Shown one piece after another: positions 25,935-34,824 of a stretch of 53,578 bases of DNA (the first letter of the stretch is position 1; each line of letters opens with the position of its first letter). The notes under the pieces are model-generated. The model ran no database searches, had not been told where the DNA came from, and saw only the letters and a list, made by a program, of their open reading frames with translations. The DNA lies in contig JAYPUA010000022.1 in assembly GCA_038133845.1 (NCBI GenBank), forward strand, positions 1 to 53,578, read 5' to 3'. The position numbers were made by a program, and so were the translations under genes. This DNA is from JAYPUA01 sp038133845. GTDB taxonomy: Bacteria > SAR324 > NAC60-12.

Positions 25935-26659
25935 AGAAAGAACTCCTGATTTCCACTCTTCTTGCCCACCAGCGCCGACCCGGTCTCTCCCTGCACCCGG
26001 AAGCCCTGAGCCGCGGCGTCGGCCTGAAGTGCATCCAGCACCCGCCGGTGGGTCTGCTCGCTGGAGACCTTCCCTCGGCGCCCAACCTCCTCCGGACCCG
26101 CCTCGAACTGAGGCTTCACCAGCGCAAGGACGGAGCCTCCGGGCTTCAGAAACTCAACAATTTTGGGGAAAATCAGCTTCAAGGAGATGAAGGAGGCGTC
26201 GATCACCACCAGGTCGACGGCCTCTCCGAGGGCCTCTGGGGTCAGGTGCCGGATGTTTGTGCGCTCCAGCGAGACGACCCGCGGGTCCTGCCTCAAGACC
26301 CAGGCCAGCTGCCCGTACCCGACATCCACCGCATACACCCGGGCTGCGCCGTGCAGGAGCAGGCAGTGTGTGAAGCCTCCGGTCGAGGCCCCGACATCCA
26401 GAGCACTCCAGCCTGCAGGATCGATCCCGAAATCGCGCAACGCCCCCTCAAGCTTCAGCCCGCCTCGGCTCACGTATGGGTGATCCTGTCCGGTGACCTC
26501 CAGCGAAATCCCGTCCGGAAAGGTCTTTCCGGACTTGTCCACCCGGCGTCCCTCCACCCGGACCTGCCCGGCGAGGATGAGGGCCTGGGCCTTCTCCCGG
26601 GACGGCGCGAGCCCCTGCTCGACCAGCAGAACGTCCAGACGACGCTTGCGGGTGCGCAT
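25919..26659 (-). CDS. tlyA: TlyA-family rRNA 2'-O-methyltransferase
   Basis: A 246-residue protein with an N-terminal S4 RNA-binding domain (RKRRLDVLLVEQGLAPSREK) and a FtsJ-like Rossmann methyltransferase domain. The SAM site is in ALDVGASTGGFTHCLLLHGA, followed by YAVDVGYGQLAWVLRQD and DLVVIDASFISLK. TlyA of mycobacteria methylates ribose in 16S and 23S rRNA; the same role here is by family. It lies 11 bp downstream of the cyclase gene and overlaps parB by 16 bp, forming a minus-strand operon. Confidence 0.87.
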   Translation of the reverse strand: MRTRKRRLDVLLVEQGLAPSREKAQALILAGQVRVEGRRVDKSGKTFPDGISLEVTGQDHPYVSRGGLKLEGALRDFGIDPAGWSALDVGASTGGFTHCLLLHGAARVYAVDVGYGQLAWVLRQDPRVVSLERTNIRHLTPEALGEAVDLVVIDASFISLKLIFPKIVEFLKPGGSVLALVKPQFEAGPEEVGRRGKVSSEQTHRRVLDALQADAAAQGFRVQGETGSALVGKKSGNQEFFLWLCR

Positions 26660-26670
26660 CGGCCGCGGGC

Positions 26671-28749
26671 TCAGCCCTTCTCGGTCAGGGTGTAGACCAC
26701 ATCCCAGCCGCTGGGGTCTTCGAGGTACTGCTGACAGCGCTGCAGCATCACCTGGGAGGGACCGTCCTCCGGAAGGATGGAGAGCGCCTTCTCGAAGTGC
26801 TGAACGGCGGCCTTGAAGTCGGCCTCCTGGTAGACTTTCAATCCTTGGGAGTAGGCCTCCACCGCGCCGGCCAGCGGACCGGTTGTCTGGTTCTTGCGCT
26901 CCAGGACCTCATACACCGGGACCGCGTCCTTCCGCCCAACCACTCGGATGATGTCCAGCATCCGGGCGTCCACGTCGGATTCGACCAGCTTGTAGGTGTC
27001 TCCAGAGACCATCGTGTAGTTCTTGTAGAACTTGTTGGCCCCTTCCAACCGGGCCGCCAGGTTCACTGCGTCGCCCATCATCGTGTAGTCCATGCGCTGA
27101 GCCGAGCCCATGTTCCCGACGACAATCGGGCCGCTGTTGACGCCCATCCGGGCATAGAGCTGATCGCGTCCCTGGGCCTTCCAGCCCTTGCGCATCTCCA
27201 TGAGCGTCTTCTGCATGTCGATGGTTGCAAAGCAGGCCAGCTTGGCATGGTCCGGCTGCTCCAGCGGCGCGCCCCAGAAGGCAATGATCGCGTCGCCCTC
27301 GAACTTGTCGATGGTCCCGTTGTGCGAGGAGATGATGTCGCACATTGCGGTGAGGTACTCGTTGAGCAGCTGCACCAACTCCTCCGGAGTGAGCTTTTCA
27401 GAGATGGTGGAGAACTTCTGTACGTCGGAGAAGTAGGCCGTCATCTCCCGTCGCTCTCCCCCAAGCTTGAGCTTGCTGGGATCGTCCACGATCACGTCGA
27501 TCACGGCGGGAGAGAGGTACTGGGAGAAGGCCCCCTTGATGAACGACTTCTGCCGACGCTCCAGCAGGAACTGGTAGAGGTTGATGGCAAAAATGCTCAG
27601 GATGCAGGCCAGCAGGGCGTAGCTCATGGAGAAGGCCACCCCGTGGTAGATGTAGGCATAGAAGGCCACCCCGACGTATCCGAGCGTAATCAGGAAGAAC
27701 AGCGGGGTTGAGAAGTGATGGGCCTGGGCGGCCAGGATGAAGAGGACCAGCAGGATCAGCAGCACCGCGATCTCCATGCCTTCCGAGGCCGGTTGGATGG
27801 GACCGTTGTTGATGATCGTGTTGATCGTGTCGGCCAGGATCTCGATCCCGTAGACCTCTCCGATCGGGGTCTCGAAGATATCGTGAGAGACTTCCGAGGT
27901 GTCGCCGACCAGGACGATCTTGTTCTCCACCAGAGGTCGCAGGTCCTCGGTTTCCTCCTCAAACTCCTCCTCCGGGATGTCCTCAAGGTCCATCAGCACC
28001 ATCGCGGCGGTGATGGCAGCCGGAGTGTTCTTGCTCAGGAAGTTGGTGTGTGGTGGCAGGCTGGGGAAGTCGATCCAGAGGTCGTTGTTGTGATCCAGCG
28101 GCACCCGGTAAGGTCCCACGACCAACTCGTTGCCCTCCAGCTGGGGCTTGACGTCCAGCGACATCGCGAGGGCCTGAACGGCAAAGGGCCAGATCTGGTG
28201 CTCCGCCTGAATCTCCGGATAGAAGCGCACCCGCGAGAGCATGCTCCCGATCAGCGTGTGGTTCGTGTATCCCATCTGAGTCGCCTCGGCCAGCACGTCG
28301 GTCGCGCCGTTGATCTTCTGCAACTCGCTCCCCTTGAGGTCCAGCTGCGCAACCACCATGGTGTCCTGAAGCCCCTCCTCTCCTGCAGAGAGCGCCTCGG
28401 CCAGGATGGGGTCCTCGCCATAGCCGTTCGGAAAGTCCATCAGCATGTCGAGCGCGATGACCTTTGCCCCGAGCTTGCGCAGGTTGACCACGATCTGGGC
28501 GATGTCGGCACGCCTCAGCGGCCAGCTGCCGTACTCTTCGAAGAACTGTTCCTCGGTGTCCACAATCAGGATTTGATCGTAGGGGAACTGAGTCTCTTCA
28601 ATCGGGAGGGTGCTGTTGCGGAAGATGTGACGGATCCCCTGAAGCTGATTCTCCACCTGAGAAAACAACTCCAGGCGTTCGGCCGGAATCATCAGGAAAA
28701 ACAGGAGGGCCACGATCCAGAAGTCCGGACGCCGGATGATCGAGTTCAT
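26671..28749 (-). CDS. CHASE2-domain adenylate cyclase with a C-terminal TPR segment
   Basis: Membrane receptor cyclase of 692 residues. It has an N-terminal membrane segment, then an extracytoplasmic CHASE2 sensor (about residues 30-325), about three more membrane helices, and a class III cyclase domain from about residue 425. Metal-binding Asp residues are in AYFSDVQKF (about 434) and FEGDAIIAFWG. The substrate-determining Lys of IDKFEGDAI and Asp of MDYTMMGDAVNLAARLE indicate ATP rather than GTP. The C-terminus (about 620-680) has a TPR-like repeat, FKAAVQHFEKALSILPEDG. It should make cAMP in response to an external cue, which is unknown. It is first in the operon with tlyA and parB. Confidence 0.88.
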   Translation of the reverse strand: MNSIIRRPDFWIVALLFFLMIPAERLELFSQVENQLQGIRHIFRNSTLPIEETQFPYDQILIVDTEEQFFEEYGSWPLRRADIAQIVVNLRKLGAKVIALDMLMDFPNGYGEDPILAEALSAGEEGLQDTMVVAQLDLKGSELQKINGATDVLAEATQMGYTNHTLIGSMLSRVRFYPEIQAEHQIWPFAVQALAMSLDVKPQLEGNELVVGPYRVPLDHNNDLWIDFPSLPPHTNFLSKNTPAAITAAMVLMDLEDIPEEEFEEETEDLRPLVENKIVLVGDTSEVSHDIFETPIGEVYGIEILADTINTIINNGPIQPASEGMEIAVLLILLVLFILAAQAHHFSTPLFFLITLGYVGVAFYAYIYHGVAFSMSYALLACILSIFAINLYQFLLERRQKSFIKGAFSQYLSPAVIDVIVDDPSKLKLGGERREMTAYFSDVQKFSTISEKLTPEELVQLLNEYLTAMCDIISSHNGTIDKFEGDAIIAFWGAPLEQPDHAKLACFATIDMQKTLMEMRKGWKAQGRDQLYARMGVNSGPIVVGNMGSAQRMDYTMMGDAVNLAARLEGANKFYKNYTMVSGDTYKLVESDVDARMLDIIRVVGRKDAVPVYEVLERKNQTTGPLAGAVEAYSQGLKVYQEADFKAAVQHFEKALSILPEDGPSQVMLQRCQQYLEDPSGWDVVYTLTEKG

Positions 28750-28941
28750 GAGCTTACACGCTTGGAGTGGGCAAAGAGAAGCGGATGGCCATTCAAGGAA
28801 GCGCCAGCCTGCGGATTTGGGGATGCACTATGCCATACCCGGATCAAATGCACAAACATGGCTTTGACGGCTCCGATTTGAATGCGGGGTCTCGTTCTTC
28901 AACCGGGCCTCCGCTTTTGTTGCGGTGCCTGTTGCCGCAGC

Positions 28942-29607
28942 TCAGACCAGCACCTGCTTGGCAAACTGCTGCAGCTCATCTGCCGAGCGGTCACTGGCGC
29001 GGGGCGGCTTGAGGATTCCGGTCTGGCAGGCCGGGCGGGCGGCCAGGGTCTCCAGCCAACGCACCAGGTGCGGCAGGTCGGCGACCTCCACCCCGGCCCA
29101 GGCGTGAATCCGGACCCACGGCCAGGTGGCGATGTCGGCGATCGAGTACTCGTCTGCCAGAAACGCTCTCCCTTCCAGGCGGGTGTTGAGCACCTCGTAA
29201 AGCCTCCGGGTCTCCTTCTGGTAGCGCTCGATTGCGTATGGGATCTTCTCCGGGGCATAGCGGAGAAACACATGCGCCTGTCCCTGCATGGGGCCGACAC
29301 CTCCCATCTGGAACATCAGCCACTGGATGACCTCCGAGCGACGTTTGGGCTCCGTGGGCAGGAGCCTCCCCGTCTTCTCTGCCAGGTAGAGCAGAATCGC
29401 TCCGGACTCGATCACCACAAAATCATCCTGATCGTGATCCACGATGGTCGGGATGCGGCCGTTCGGATTGAGCGCGAGGAACTCCGGAGCCTTTTGCTCC
29501 AGCTTCATCAGGTCGAACGGAACCAGCTCATAGGGCAACTCCAGTTCTTCCAGAGCAATGGAGATCTTGTGACCGTTGGGAGTGGGGGCGGTATACAGCG
29601 TAATCAT
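28942..29607 (-). CDS. Glutathione S-transferase-like protein
   Basis: A 221-residue GST-fold protein. The N-terminal thioredoxin-like domain starts ITLYTAPTPNGHKISIALEE, and the glutathione site is in FLALNPNGRIPTIVDHD and IESGAILLYLAEK. The all-helical C-terminal domain contains DEYSIADIATWPWVRIHAW, the N-capping block of the family. It resembles the YfcG/YghU group, which has disulfide-bond oxidoreductase activity. ATG 29607 is preceded by AGGAG; the frame extends to 29643 but those residues are not family-like. Monocistronic, 192 bp upstream of the cyclase gene. Confidence 0.88.
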   Translation of the reverse strand: MITLYTAPTPNGHKISIALEELELPYELVPFDLMKLEQKAPEFLALNPNGRIPTIVDHDQDDFVVIESGAILLYLAEKTGRLLPTEPKRRSEVIQWLMFQMGGVGPMQGQAHVFLRYAPEKIPYAIERYQKETRRLYEVLNTRLEGRAFLADEYSIADIATWPWVRIHAWAGVEVADLPHLVRWLETLAARPACQTGILKPPRASDRSADELQQFAKQVLV

Positions 29608-29692
29608 GCAGCTCCTGAGCAAGCGAAACAGAGGGTTTTCCAAGGACGATCCACGTTAGCAACGAACCGCAGGAAAAGTCCATGCCCTGCGG

Positions 29693-29722
29693 TTGACATG
29701 CAGGGAACTTCCTGAATACTGT
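29693..29722 (+). promoter_or_regulatory. Candidate sigma70-type promoter for the PgsA-like gene
   Basis: A perfect TTGACA at 29693-29698 is followed 18 bases later by TACTGT (29717-29722), a weak -10. The start codon at 29804 lies about 80 bp downstream. A perfect inverted repeat straddles the -10 (next entry). Confidence 0.4.
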
Positions 29723-29731
29723 TGAAGTTCC
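29704..29731. promoter_or_regulatory. Inverted repeat overlapping the -10 region (operator candidate)
   Basis: GGAACTTC (29704-29711) and GAAGTTCC (29724-29731) are perfect 8-bp arms separated by 12 bases. The centre-to-centre distance is 20 bp, about two helical turns, as expected for a dimeric repressor. It covers the presumed -10 of the PgsA-like gene promoter, so binding should block transcription. Confidence 0.45.
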
Positions 29732-29803
29732 TACCTGAAATCTCTGGGAGAGAGCCTCTTGCTTCCTTGCCCTGGAACCGCAACCTGCAACGCGTGACCT
29801 GAA

Positions 29804-30397
29804 ATGTCCCGGACTCTGGCCAAGATCCCCCTGAATCTCCCCAACGGCCTGACGCTGTCCCGCGTCTTCCTGATCGCGCCGCTGCTGTGGCTGCTGGAGG
29901 CTCAGCTGTTTTTCGGAGCCTATGTGCTGGCCAGCTGGGTCTTCCTCACGGACTTTCTGGACGGCCGCCTGGCACGGGCCAACGGACAGACCACCTTTGC
30001 CGGCGCGATCCTGGACCCGGTGGCAGACAAGCTGGTGGCGCTCTCACTGTTCAGCTACCTCTTTGTGCTGCATCGGGTGGAACCCTGGTACTACGCCCTG
30101 ATTGTGGTCAGGGACGTGGCCCAGCTGGCCTCCATCCCGATCCTGATCGGCTGGAGGCGCATCCTCTTCAAGGTCGCCCCCAAGCGGATTCCGAAGTGGG
30201 GCACCGCGCTCAACTTCACCCTCCTTGGAGTGCTGTTCGTGCAGCTGCACACCGACGCTGCAGGCCTTGACCTGTCCTATGCCTGGATCCTGCTGCCCCT
30301 GTACCTGATCTCCGGAGTCATCGAGGTCTACATCCTGGTGACCTATCTGCCTCGCTTCCGGCAGATCTACCTTGGGCAGCACGACACCTTCGAGTGA
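29804..30397 (+). CDS. CDP-alcohol phosphatidyltransferase, PgsA-like
   Basis: Integral inner-membrane enzyme of 197 residues that transfers a phosphatidyl group from CDP-diacylglycerol to an alcohol, probably glycerol-3-phosphate (phosphatidylglycerophosphate synthase). The full signature is present: TDFLDGRLARANGQTTF followed by AGAILDPVADK (about residues 48-75), matching D-x2-D-G-x2-A-R-x8-G-x3-D-x3-D. About six hydrophobic segments are visible. Cardiolipin-type synthases share the motif, so the alcohol acceptor is not certain. It is followed 47 bp later by a GlpQ-like gene on the same strand. Confidence 0.85.
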   Translation: MSRTLAKIPLNLPNGLTLSRVFLIAPLLWLLEAQLFFGAYVLASWVFLTDFLDGRLARANGQTTFAGAILDPVADKLVALSLFSYLFVLHRVEPWYYALIVVRDVAQLASIPILIGWRRILFKVAPKRIPKWGTALNFTLLGVLFVQLHTDAAGLDLSYAWILLPLYLISGVIEVYILVTYLPRFRQIYLGQHDTFE

Positions 30398-30444
30398 GCG
30401 TGTGCCCGGTTGTCCCATTCACCTCTTTCACCAAAGGAACCCTC

Positions 30445-31452
30445 ATGCCTGTCTCTTCCTTCCTGCGCGCCCTGCTGCTCAGCCTGTTGCTCGGACTCCC
30501 GGGGTTGGCCTCGGCAGGTGATCCGCTCGTGATTGCCCACCGAGGAGCCTCCGGATACCTGCCGGAGCACACGCTCCCTGCCGCAACCCTCGCTCACGCC
30601 CAGGGGGCAGACTTTCTGGAGCTGGACCTGGTGATGACCCGCGACGGGCACCTGGTGGTCATCCACGACCTGACCCTCAACACCACCACCAACGTGCAGG
30701 AGGTCTTCCCGGAGCGTACCGGTGGCGGCTCCAAAGCCTGGGTCATGGACTTTGACCTCGCCGAGATCCGACAACTCTCGGCCCATGAGCGGAGAGGTCG
30801 CAGCGGGGACACCGCCGCCTTCCCGGAGCGCTTCCCCCTGTCCCGCCAGATCTTTCAGGTGCCAACGCTGGAGGAGATGCTGGACCTGGTGCAGGGCCTC
30901 AACCAGACCCTGCAGCGTGAAGTCGGAGTCTACATCGAGGTCAAGGGCTGGGAGGCGCATCAGTCTCGTGGACTCAATCCGGTGCTCAAGCTGATGGAAG
31001 TGCTGGACCGCTACGGCTACCGAGAATCCACCGATCCGGTGTGGATTCAGTCCTTTGATGACGTGGCGCTGCAGGAGCTTCGCCAGGCGGGGTCGCGGCT
31101 CAAGCGGGTCCAACTGCTTGGAGAGAACAACTGGCGGATGACCTCGACCGACTTCGACTTCCTCAAGACGCCTGAAGGCCTGCAGGCGATCTCCGGATAT
31201 GCCGATGGCATCGGACCCTGGATCAACCAGGTGCTCACCGGGAGGTCATCCTCCGGAGAGGCTCAGGCGACGTCTCTGGTGGAGGAGGCCCACTCGCTGG
31301 GGTTGGCGGTCCATGTCTACACCCTGCGTCAGGACCGGCTGCCCCGCTACGTTGACACGTTCGAGGAGCTGCTGGAGCTGCTGCTGAACCAGGTCCGTGT
31401 GGACGGCGTGTTCACCGACCACCCGGATCAGGTCGTCCGATTTCTGAAGTGA
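30445..31452 (+). CDS. Periplasmic glycerophosphodiester phosphodiesterase, GlpQ-like
   Basis: Hydrolyses glycerophosphodiesters to sn-glycerol-3-phosphate and an alcohol. The 335-residue protein has a signal peptide ending near GLASA-G. The GDPD catalytic motifs are VIAHRGASGYLPEHT (about residues 31-45), LELDLVMTRDGHLVVIHD, and YIEVKG later. The length and the NTTTNVQEVFP block fit the secreted GlpQ rather than the cytosolic UgpQ type. AAAGGAA precedes the ATG at 30445; the frame runs open back to 30394. With the Ugp-like importer at the left end, it could provide glycerol-3-phosphate from phospholipid head groups. Confidence 0.9.
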   Translation: MPVSSFLRALLLSLLLGLPGLASAGDPLVIAHRGASGYLPEHTLPAATLAHAQGADFLELDLVMTRDGHLVVIHDLTLNTTTNVQEVFPERTGGGSKAWVMDFDLAEIRQLSAHERRGRSGDTAAFPERFPLSRQIFQVPTLEEMLDLVQGLNQTLQREVGVYIEVKGWEAHQSRGLNPVLKLMEVLDRYGYRESTDPVWIQSFDDVALQELRQAGSRLKRVQLLGENNWRMTSTDFDFLKTPEGLQAISGYADGIGPWINQVLTGRSSSGEAQATSLVEEAHSLGLAVHVYTLRQDRLPRYVDTFEELLELLLNQVRVDGVFTDHPDQVVRFLK

Positions 31453-31566
31453 CCTTGGGGTTCTGATTTTGAATCGGAGCGCTGGGCATTCCCTGCTCGA
31501 CAATACCGGGGCCTTCGCGCATGATCATTCCTTTGCTTCTCATTGGAACGATCAGCTCGGAAGCTC

Positions 31567-32418
31567 ATGGAGTTTGAAATCTTGGTGCTGGTTCTGTCGG
31601 CTGCGCTGCTGCACGGAGCCTGGAATCTGCTGCTCAAGCGCAGCATCGACCGCTTGGTCAGCCTGGCCATTCTGCACACCGTCCCGGCTCTCCTGCTGCT
31701 GCCTCCCGCGCTCTTTTGGCTCCCGACTCCACACCTGGAGAGCTGGCCTCACATCTTCGCGTCGATGGTGCTGCACATCGGCTACAACCTGTTCCTCATT
31801 CAGGCCTATGCCCACGGAGATCTGGGGCAGGTCTACCCGATCGCCCGGGGATCGGCACCGCTGCTGACCAGCGTGCTAGCCGCGCTGGTCATCCAGGAGC
31901 CGCTAAGGCTGGAAGAGCAGTTGGGCATCCTGCTGATCTCGCTAGGCATCTTCAGCCTGATCTTCCGCCGAGGCAACGCCTCGGTCCTGAGCCGCCAAGG
32001 CGTCCTGTATGCGCTCGGGACCGGAGCCTTCATCGCCTCCTACACGGTGGTGGACGGCACAGGGGTGCGCCTGAGTGGCAACGAGTTCTCCTACATCGCG
32101 TGGCTCTGCATCTCGGAGAGCCCTCCGTCCCTCCTGCTGGCCTGGTGGGGACGGCGTCAGGAGCTGTGGCCTCAGATGCGCCAGGTGGGGCCTCAGGGAG
32201 CCCTGGCTGGAGTGATGTCTTCCACCGCCTACGGGATGGTGATCGTGGCCATGGCCCATGCGCCGGTGTCGCTGGTCGCTTCGGTAAGGGAGACCAGCGT
32301 GGTGCTCACCCCGCTGCTTGGAGTGCTGCTCCTCAAGGAACGCTTTGAGCCTCAGCGCCTGCTCGCCGCCGTGCTGGTCCTGCTGGGACTGCTGGCCATG
32401 CGCTTCCCGGTGGGGTAG
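31567..32418 (+). CDS. EamA-family (DMT) transporter
   Basis: A 283-residue inner-membrane protein with about ten hydrophobic segments, made of two EamA repeats: HGAWNLLLKRSIDRLV and QVYPIARGSAPLLTSVLAAL in the first, VASVRETSVVLTPLLGVLLL in the second. Such carriers export or import small metabolites (amino acids, nucleosides, drugs); the substrate is not predictable. The ATG at 31567 follows GGAAG; an in-frame start at 31543 would add eight polar residues. A gap of 114 bp separates it from the GlpQ-like gene. Confidence 0.87.
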   Translation: MEFEILVLVLSAALLHGAWNLLLKRSIDRLVSLAILHTVPALLLLPPALFWLPTPHLESWPHIFASMVLHIGYNLFLIQAYAHGDLGQVYPIARGSAPLLTSVLAALVIQEPLRLEEQLGILLISLGIFSLIFRRGNASVLSRQGVLYALGTGAFIASYTVVDGTGVRLSGNEFSYIAWLCISESPPSLLLAWWGRRQELWPQMRQVGPQGALAGVMSSTAYGMVIVAMAHAPVSLVASVRETSVVLTPLLGVLLLKERFEPQRLLAAVLVLLGLLAMRFPVG

Positions 32419-32490
32419 ATTCCCCGGCGTCCCCTTGGGCTGCGGCTCTCTTTTCGAGCTTCCGGGAGAGGCCCGGAGCGAGGTTGCGCA

Positions 32491-32518
32491 TTGCATTGCG
32501 AGGCAGGGCTGCTAAAGT
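32491..32518 (+). promoter_or_regulatory. Possible promoter upstream of lutB
   Basis: TTGCAT (32491-32496) and TAAAGT (32513-32518) are separated by 16 bases, a plausible sigma70-type pair about 70 bp before the lutB ATG. The match is moderate and the pattern could occur by chance. Confidence 0.3.
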
Positions 32519-32586
32519 TTTGTCGTCTTTCCCCGCCTCGATCCTGCCTGATCGAAGGCACCACCTCCGAGCTGACCTGAGACCTC

Positions 32587-34020
32587 ATGCATCCGATCTC
32601 TGCAGAGTCCTTCATCGAGGACACCACTGAAGCGTTGGCCAACCCTGAGCTGCGGCGGAACTTCCGTCGCGCGATGGATGGGCTGATGACCAAGCGAAGC
32701 GCCCAGTTCCCCGTTGATGACGAGACCGAGGCCTACCGTGAACTCAGCCACCGGGTTCGGCTGAAGGCTTTGCGGCAGCTGCCGGAGCTGCTGGAACGCC
32801 TGGAGGCCAACTGTGAGGCGAACGGCATCCGGGTTCATTGGGCCGAGACCGTGGAGGAGGCCAACGAGGTCGTCCTGCAGATTGCCCGCTCTCATGAGGC
32901 TCGGTATTTTGTGAAGGGCAAGTCGATGGTCTCCGAGGAGATGGAGCTCAATCACTACCTGGAAGCTCATGGCCTGGAGTCGCTGGAGTCGGACCTGGGA
33001 GAATACATTGTCCAGTTGCGCAAGGAGCTGCCGTCCCACATCATCATGCCGGCGATTCACCTGAACACGGAGCAGATCAACCAGACCTTTGTCCAGGAGG
33101 GCGTGAGCGCGAACGGAGAGGCCAGCGCCGAGGAGATGACCGGGCTGGCGCGTGAGGTCTTGCGGCGCAAGTTTCATGAAGCCCACATCGGCATCTCCGG
33201 AGTCAACTTTGCGGTCGCAGAGACGGGGACGCTCTGTTTGGTGGAGAACGAAGGCAACGGGCGCTACTGCACCACCCTGCCTCCGGTGCATGTGGCGCTG
33301 ATGGGGATCGAGAAGGTGGTGGAACGTCTGGAGGAGGTCACGCCGCTGCTGCACATGCTGACCCGCTCGGCTACCGGGCAGCCGATCACCACGTACTTCA
33401 ACATGATCTCCTCACCCCGGCGTAAAGGGGAGCTGGACGGGCCGAAGGAGGTGCACCTGGTGCTGCTGGACAACGGACGCTCCCGGATGCATCAGGACGC
33501 GTTGCTGCAGGAGACGCTGATGTGTATCCGCTGCGGCGCCTGCATGAACCACTGCCCGGTCTACACGCGCATTGGCGGACACGCATACAACTCGGTCTAT
33601 CCCGGGCCGATCGGCAAGATCCTCACGCCGCAGATGAAGGGGTTGCACGATGCCGGACACCTGGCCTCGGCCTCAAGCCTCTGCGGAGCATGCGTGGAGG
33701 TCTGCCCGGTGAAGATTCCGATCACCGAGATCCTGCTGCGCCTCCGGGAGGACAAGGCGGAGGAGGGGCGCAAGGAGGCCTGGAGCACGGGGGCCGGAGC
33801 CAAGGCCCGCCTGGAGCAGTGGGTCTGGAAGGGCTGGGCGCAGCTGTTCTCCAGCCCCAGGCTGTACCGGATCAAGCTCCGCGCGCTGGGGCTGTTGGGG
33901 AATCGGATTCCGGAAAACGCGCCGCTCCTCAAGGCCTGGACCTCGGTCCGCAGGAAACCTCGATTTGCTCCGAAGTCCCTGCATCAATTGGCCGAAGAGG
34001 CGGGCATCCCGGAGCGTTGA
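32587..34020 (+). CDS. lutB: LutB-type iron-sulfur protein of L-lactate oxidation
   Basis: The 477-residue LutB/YkgF/LldF-family protein normally forms the LutABC complex that oxidises L-lactate to pyruvate. An N-terminal LUD domain (about residues 60-300) includes KGKSMVSEEMELNHYLEAHG and GVNFAVAETGTLCLVENEGN. Two 4Fe-4S motifs follow: CIRCGACMNHCPVY (about 313) and CGACVEVCPVKIP (about 365). The C-terminal region looks complete. LutA and LutC, usually adjacent, are absent: an EamA transporter precedes it, and a minus-strand hydrolase meets it with no base between the stop codons. Confidence 0.9.
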   Translation: MHPISAESFIEDTTEALANPELRRNFRRAMDGLMTKRSAQFPVDDETEAYRELSHRVRLKALRQLPELLERLEANCEANGIRVHWAETVEEANEVVLQIARSHEARYFVKGKSMVSEEMELNHYLEAHGLESLESDLGEYIVQLRKELPSHIIMPAIHLNTEQINQTFVQEGVSANGEASAEEMTGLAREVLRRKFHEAHIGISGVNFAVAETGTLCLVENEGNGRYCTTLPPVHVALMGIEKVVERLEEVTPLLHMLTRSATGQPITTYFNMISSPRRKGELDGPKEVHLVLLDNGRSRMHQDALLQETLMCIRCGACMNHCPVYTRIGGHAYNSVYPGPIGKILTPQMKGLHDAGHLASASSLCGACVEVCPVKIPITEILLRLREDKAEEGRKEAWSTGAGAKARLEQWVWKGWAQLFSSPRLYRIKLRALGLLGNRIPENAPLLKAWTSVRRKPRFAPKSLHQLAEEAGIPER

Positions 34021-34824
34021 TCAGACCCCGTTTGCCTGAAACCACCGGAGCATCTCCCGCCAGCCCTCCTGGGCGCAGTCTGGAGCGTAGGAGGCGCGAT
34101 AGTCGGCGTGGAAGCCATGCTCGGCTTCCGGATAGACGATGATCCGAGAGGCACTCTCCTCTCCCAGCCGTGCCTGCATCGCCTCCACGCTGTCCAGCGG
34201 AATTCCGGCATCCTGACCTCCATACAGCCCCAGCACCGGGGCGTTGAGCCGCGAGGCGACATCCACCGGGTACTCCGGCATCGCCTCGGTGTGCTCACCA
34301 GAGAGCTTCCCGTACCACGCGACGCCTGCGCAGAGCTGAGGGCGGTGTGCCGCGTACATCCACACCGCGCGCCCTCCCCAGCAAAAGCCGGTGACGGCCA
34401 GCCGCTCCACCTCTCCGCATCCGGAAGCCGCCCACTCCACGGCCGCATCCAGGTCCTGGCACATCTGGGCATCCGGGACGGCGTAGGCGATCTGCCGAAT
34501 GGGCTCGATCTCGGTGTACTGAGTCACGTCGCCCTGCCGAATGAGCAGGTCGGGAGCGATTGCCAGATATCCGGACTTGGCCAGCCGCCGGCAGGTGTCC
34601 TGAATGTATTCGTGCAGACCGAAGATCTCCATCACCACCAGCACCACGGGAAATCGTCCGGGTCCTGCCGGGCGGGCATGGTAGGCGGGGATCGTTTCGT
34701 CACCGACCGGCAGGTCGAAGTGTCCACAGCCCAGCCCGATCGTGTCGGTGCGGATGGGAATGCGGCTCGCAGAGGCTGCGGCCGGGTGATGGGCGAGAGC
34801 GGTCAAGGGCCAGTTTGCGCTCAT
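34021..34824 (-). CDS. Dienelactone hydrolase family protein
   Basis: Alpha/beta hydrolase of the DLH family, 267 residues, with Cys as nucleophile in GFCWGGRAVW (about residue 145). The acid is in GGQDAGIPLD and the His in PEAEHGFHADYR, completing a Cys-Asp-His triad. The block VVMEIFGLHEYIQDTCRRLA is typical. It may open a lactone ring in aromatic degradation or hydrolyse another ester; no aromatic pathway genes are near. Its ATG overlaps the stop of msrB (34821-34824), so the two are probably co-transcribed. Confidence 0.88.
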   Translation of the reverse strand: MSANWPLTALAHHPAAASASRIPIRTDTIGLGCGHFDLPVGDETIPAYHARPAGPGRFPVVLVVMEIFGLHEYIQDTCRRLAKSGYLAIAPDLLIRQGDVTQYTEIEPIRQIAYAVPDAQMCQDLDAAVEWAASGCGEVERLAVTGFCWGGRAVWMYAAHRPQLCAGVAWYGKLSGEHTEAMPEYPVDVASRLNAPVLGLYGGQDAGIPLDSVEAMQARLGEESASRIIVYPEAEHGFHADYRASYAPDCAQEGWREMLRWFQANGV

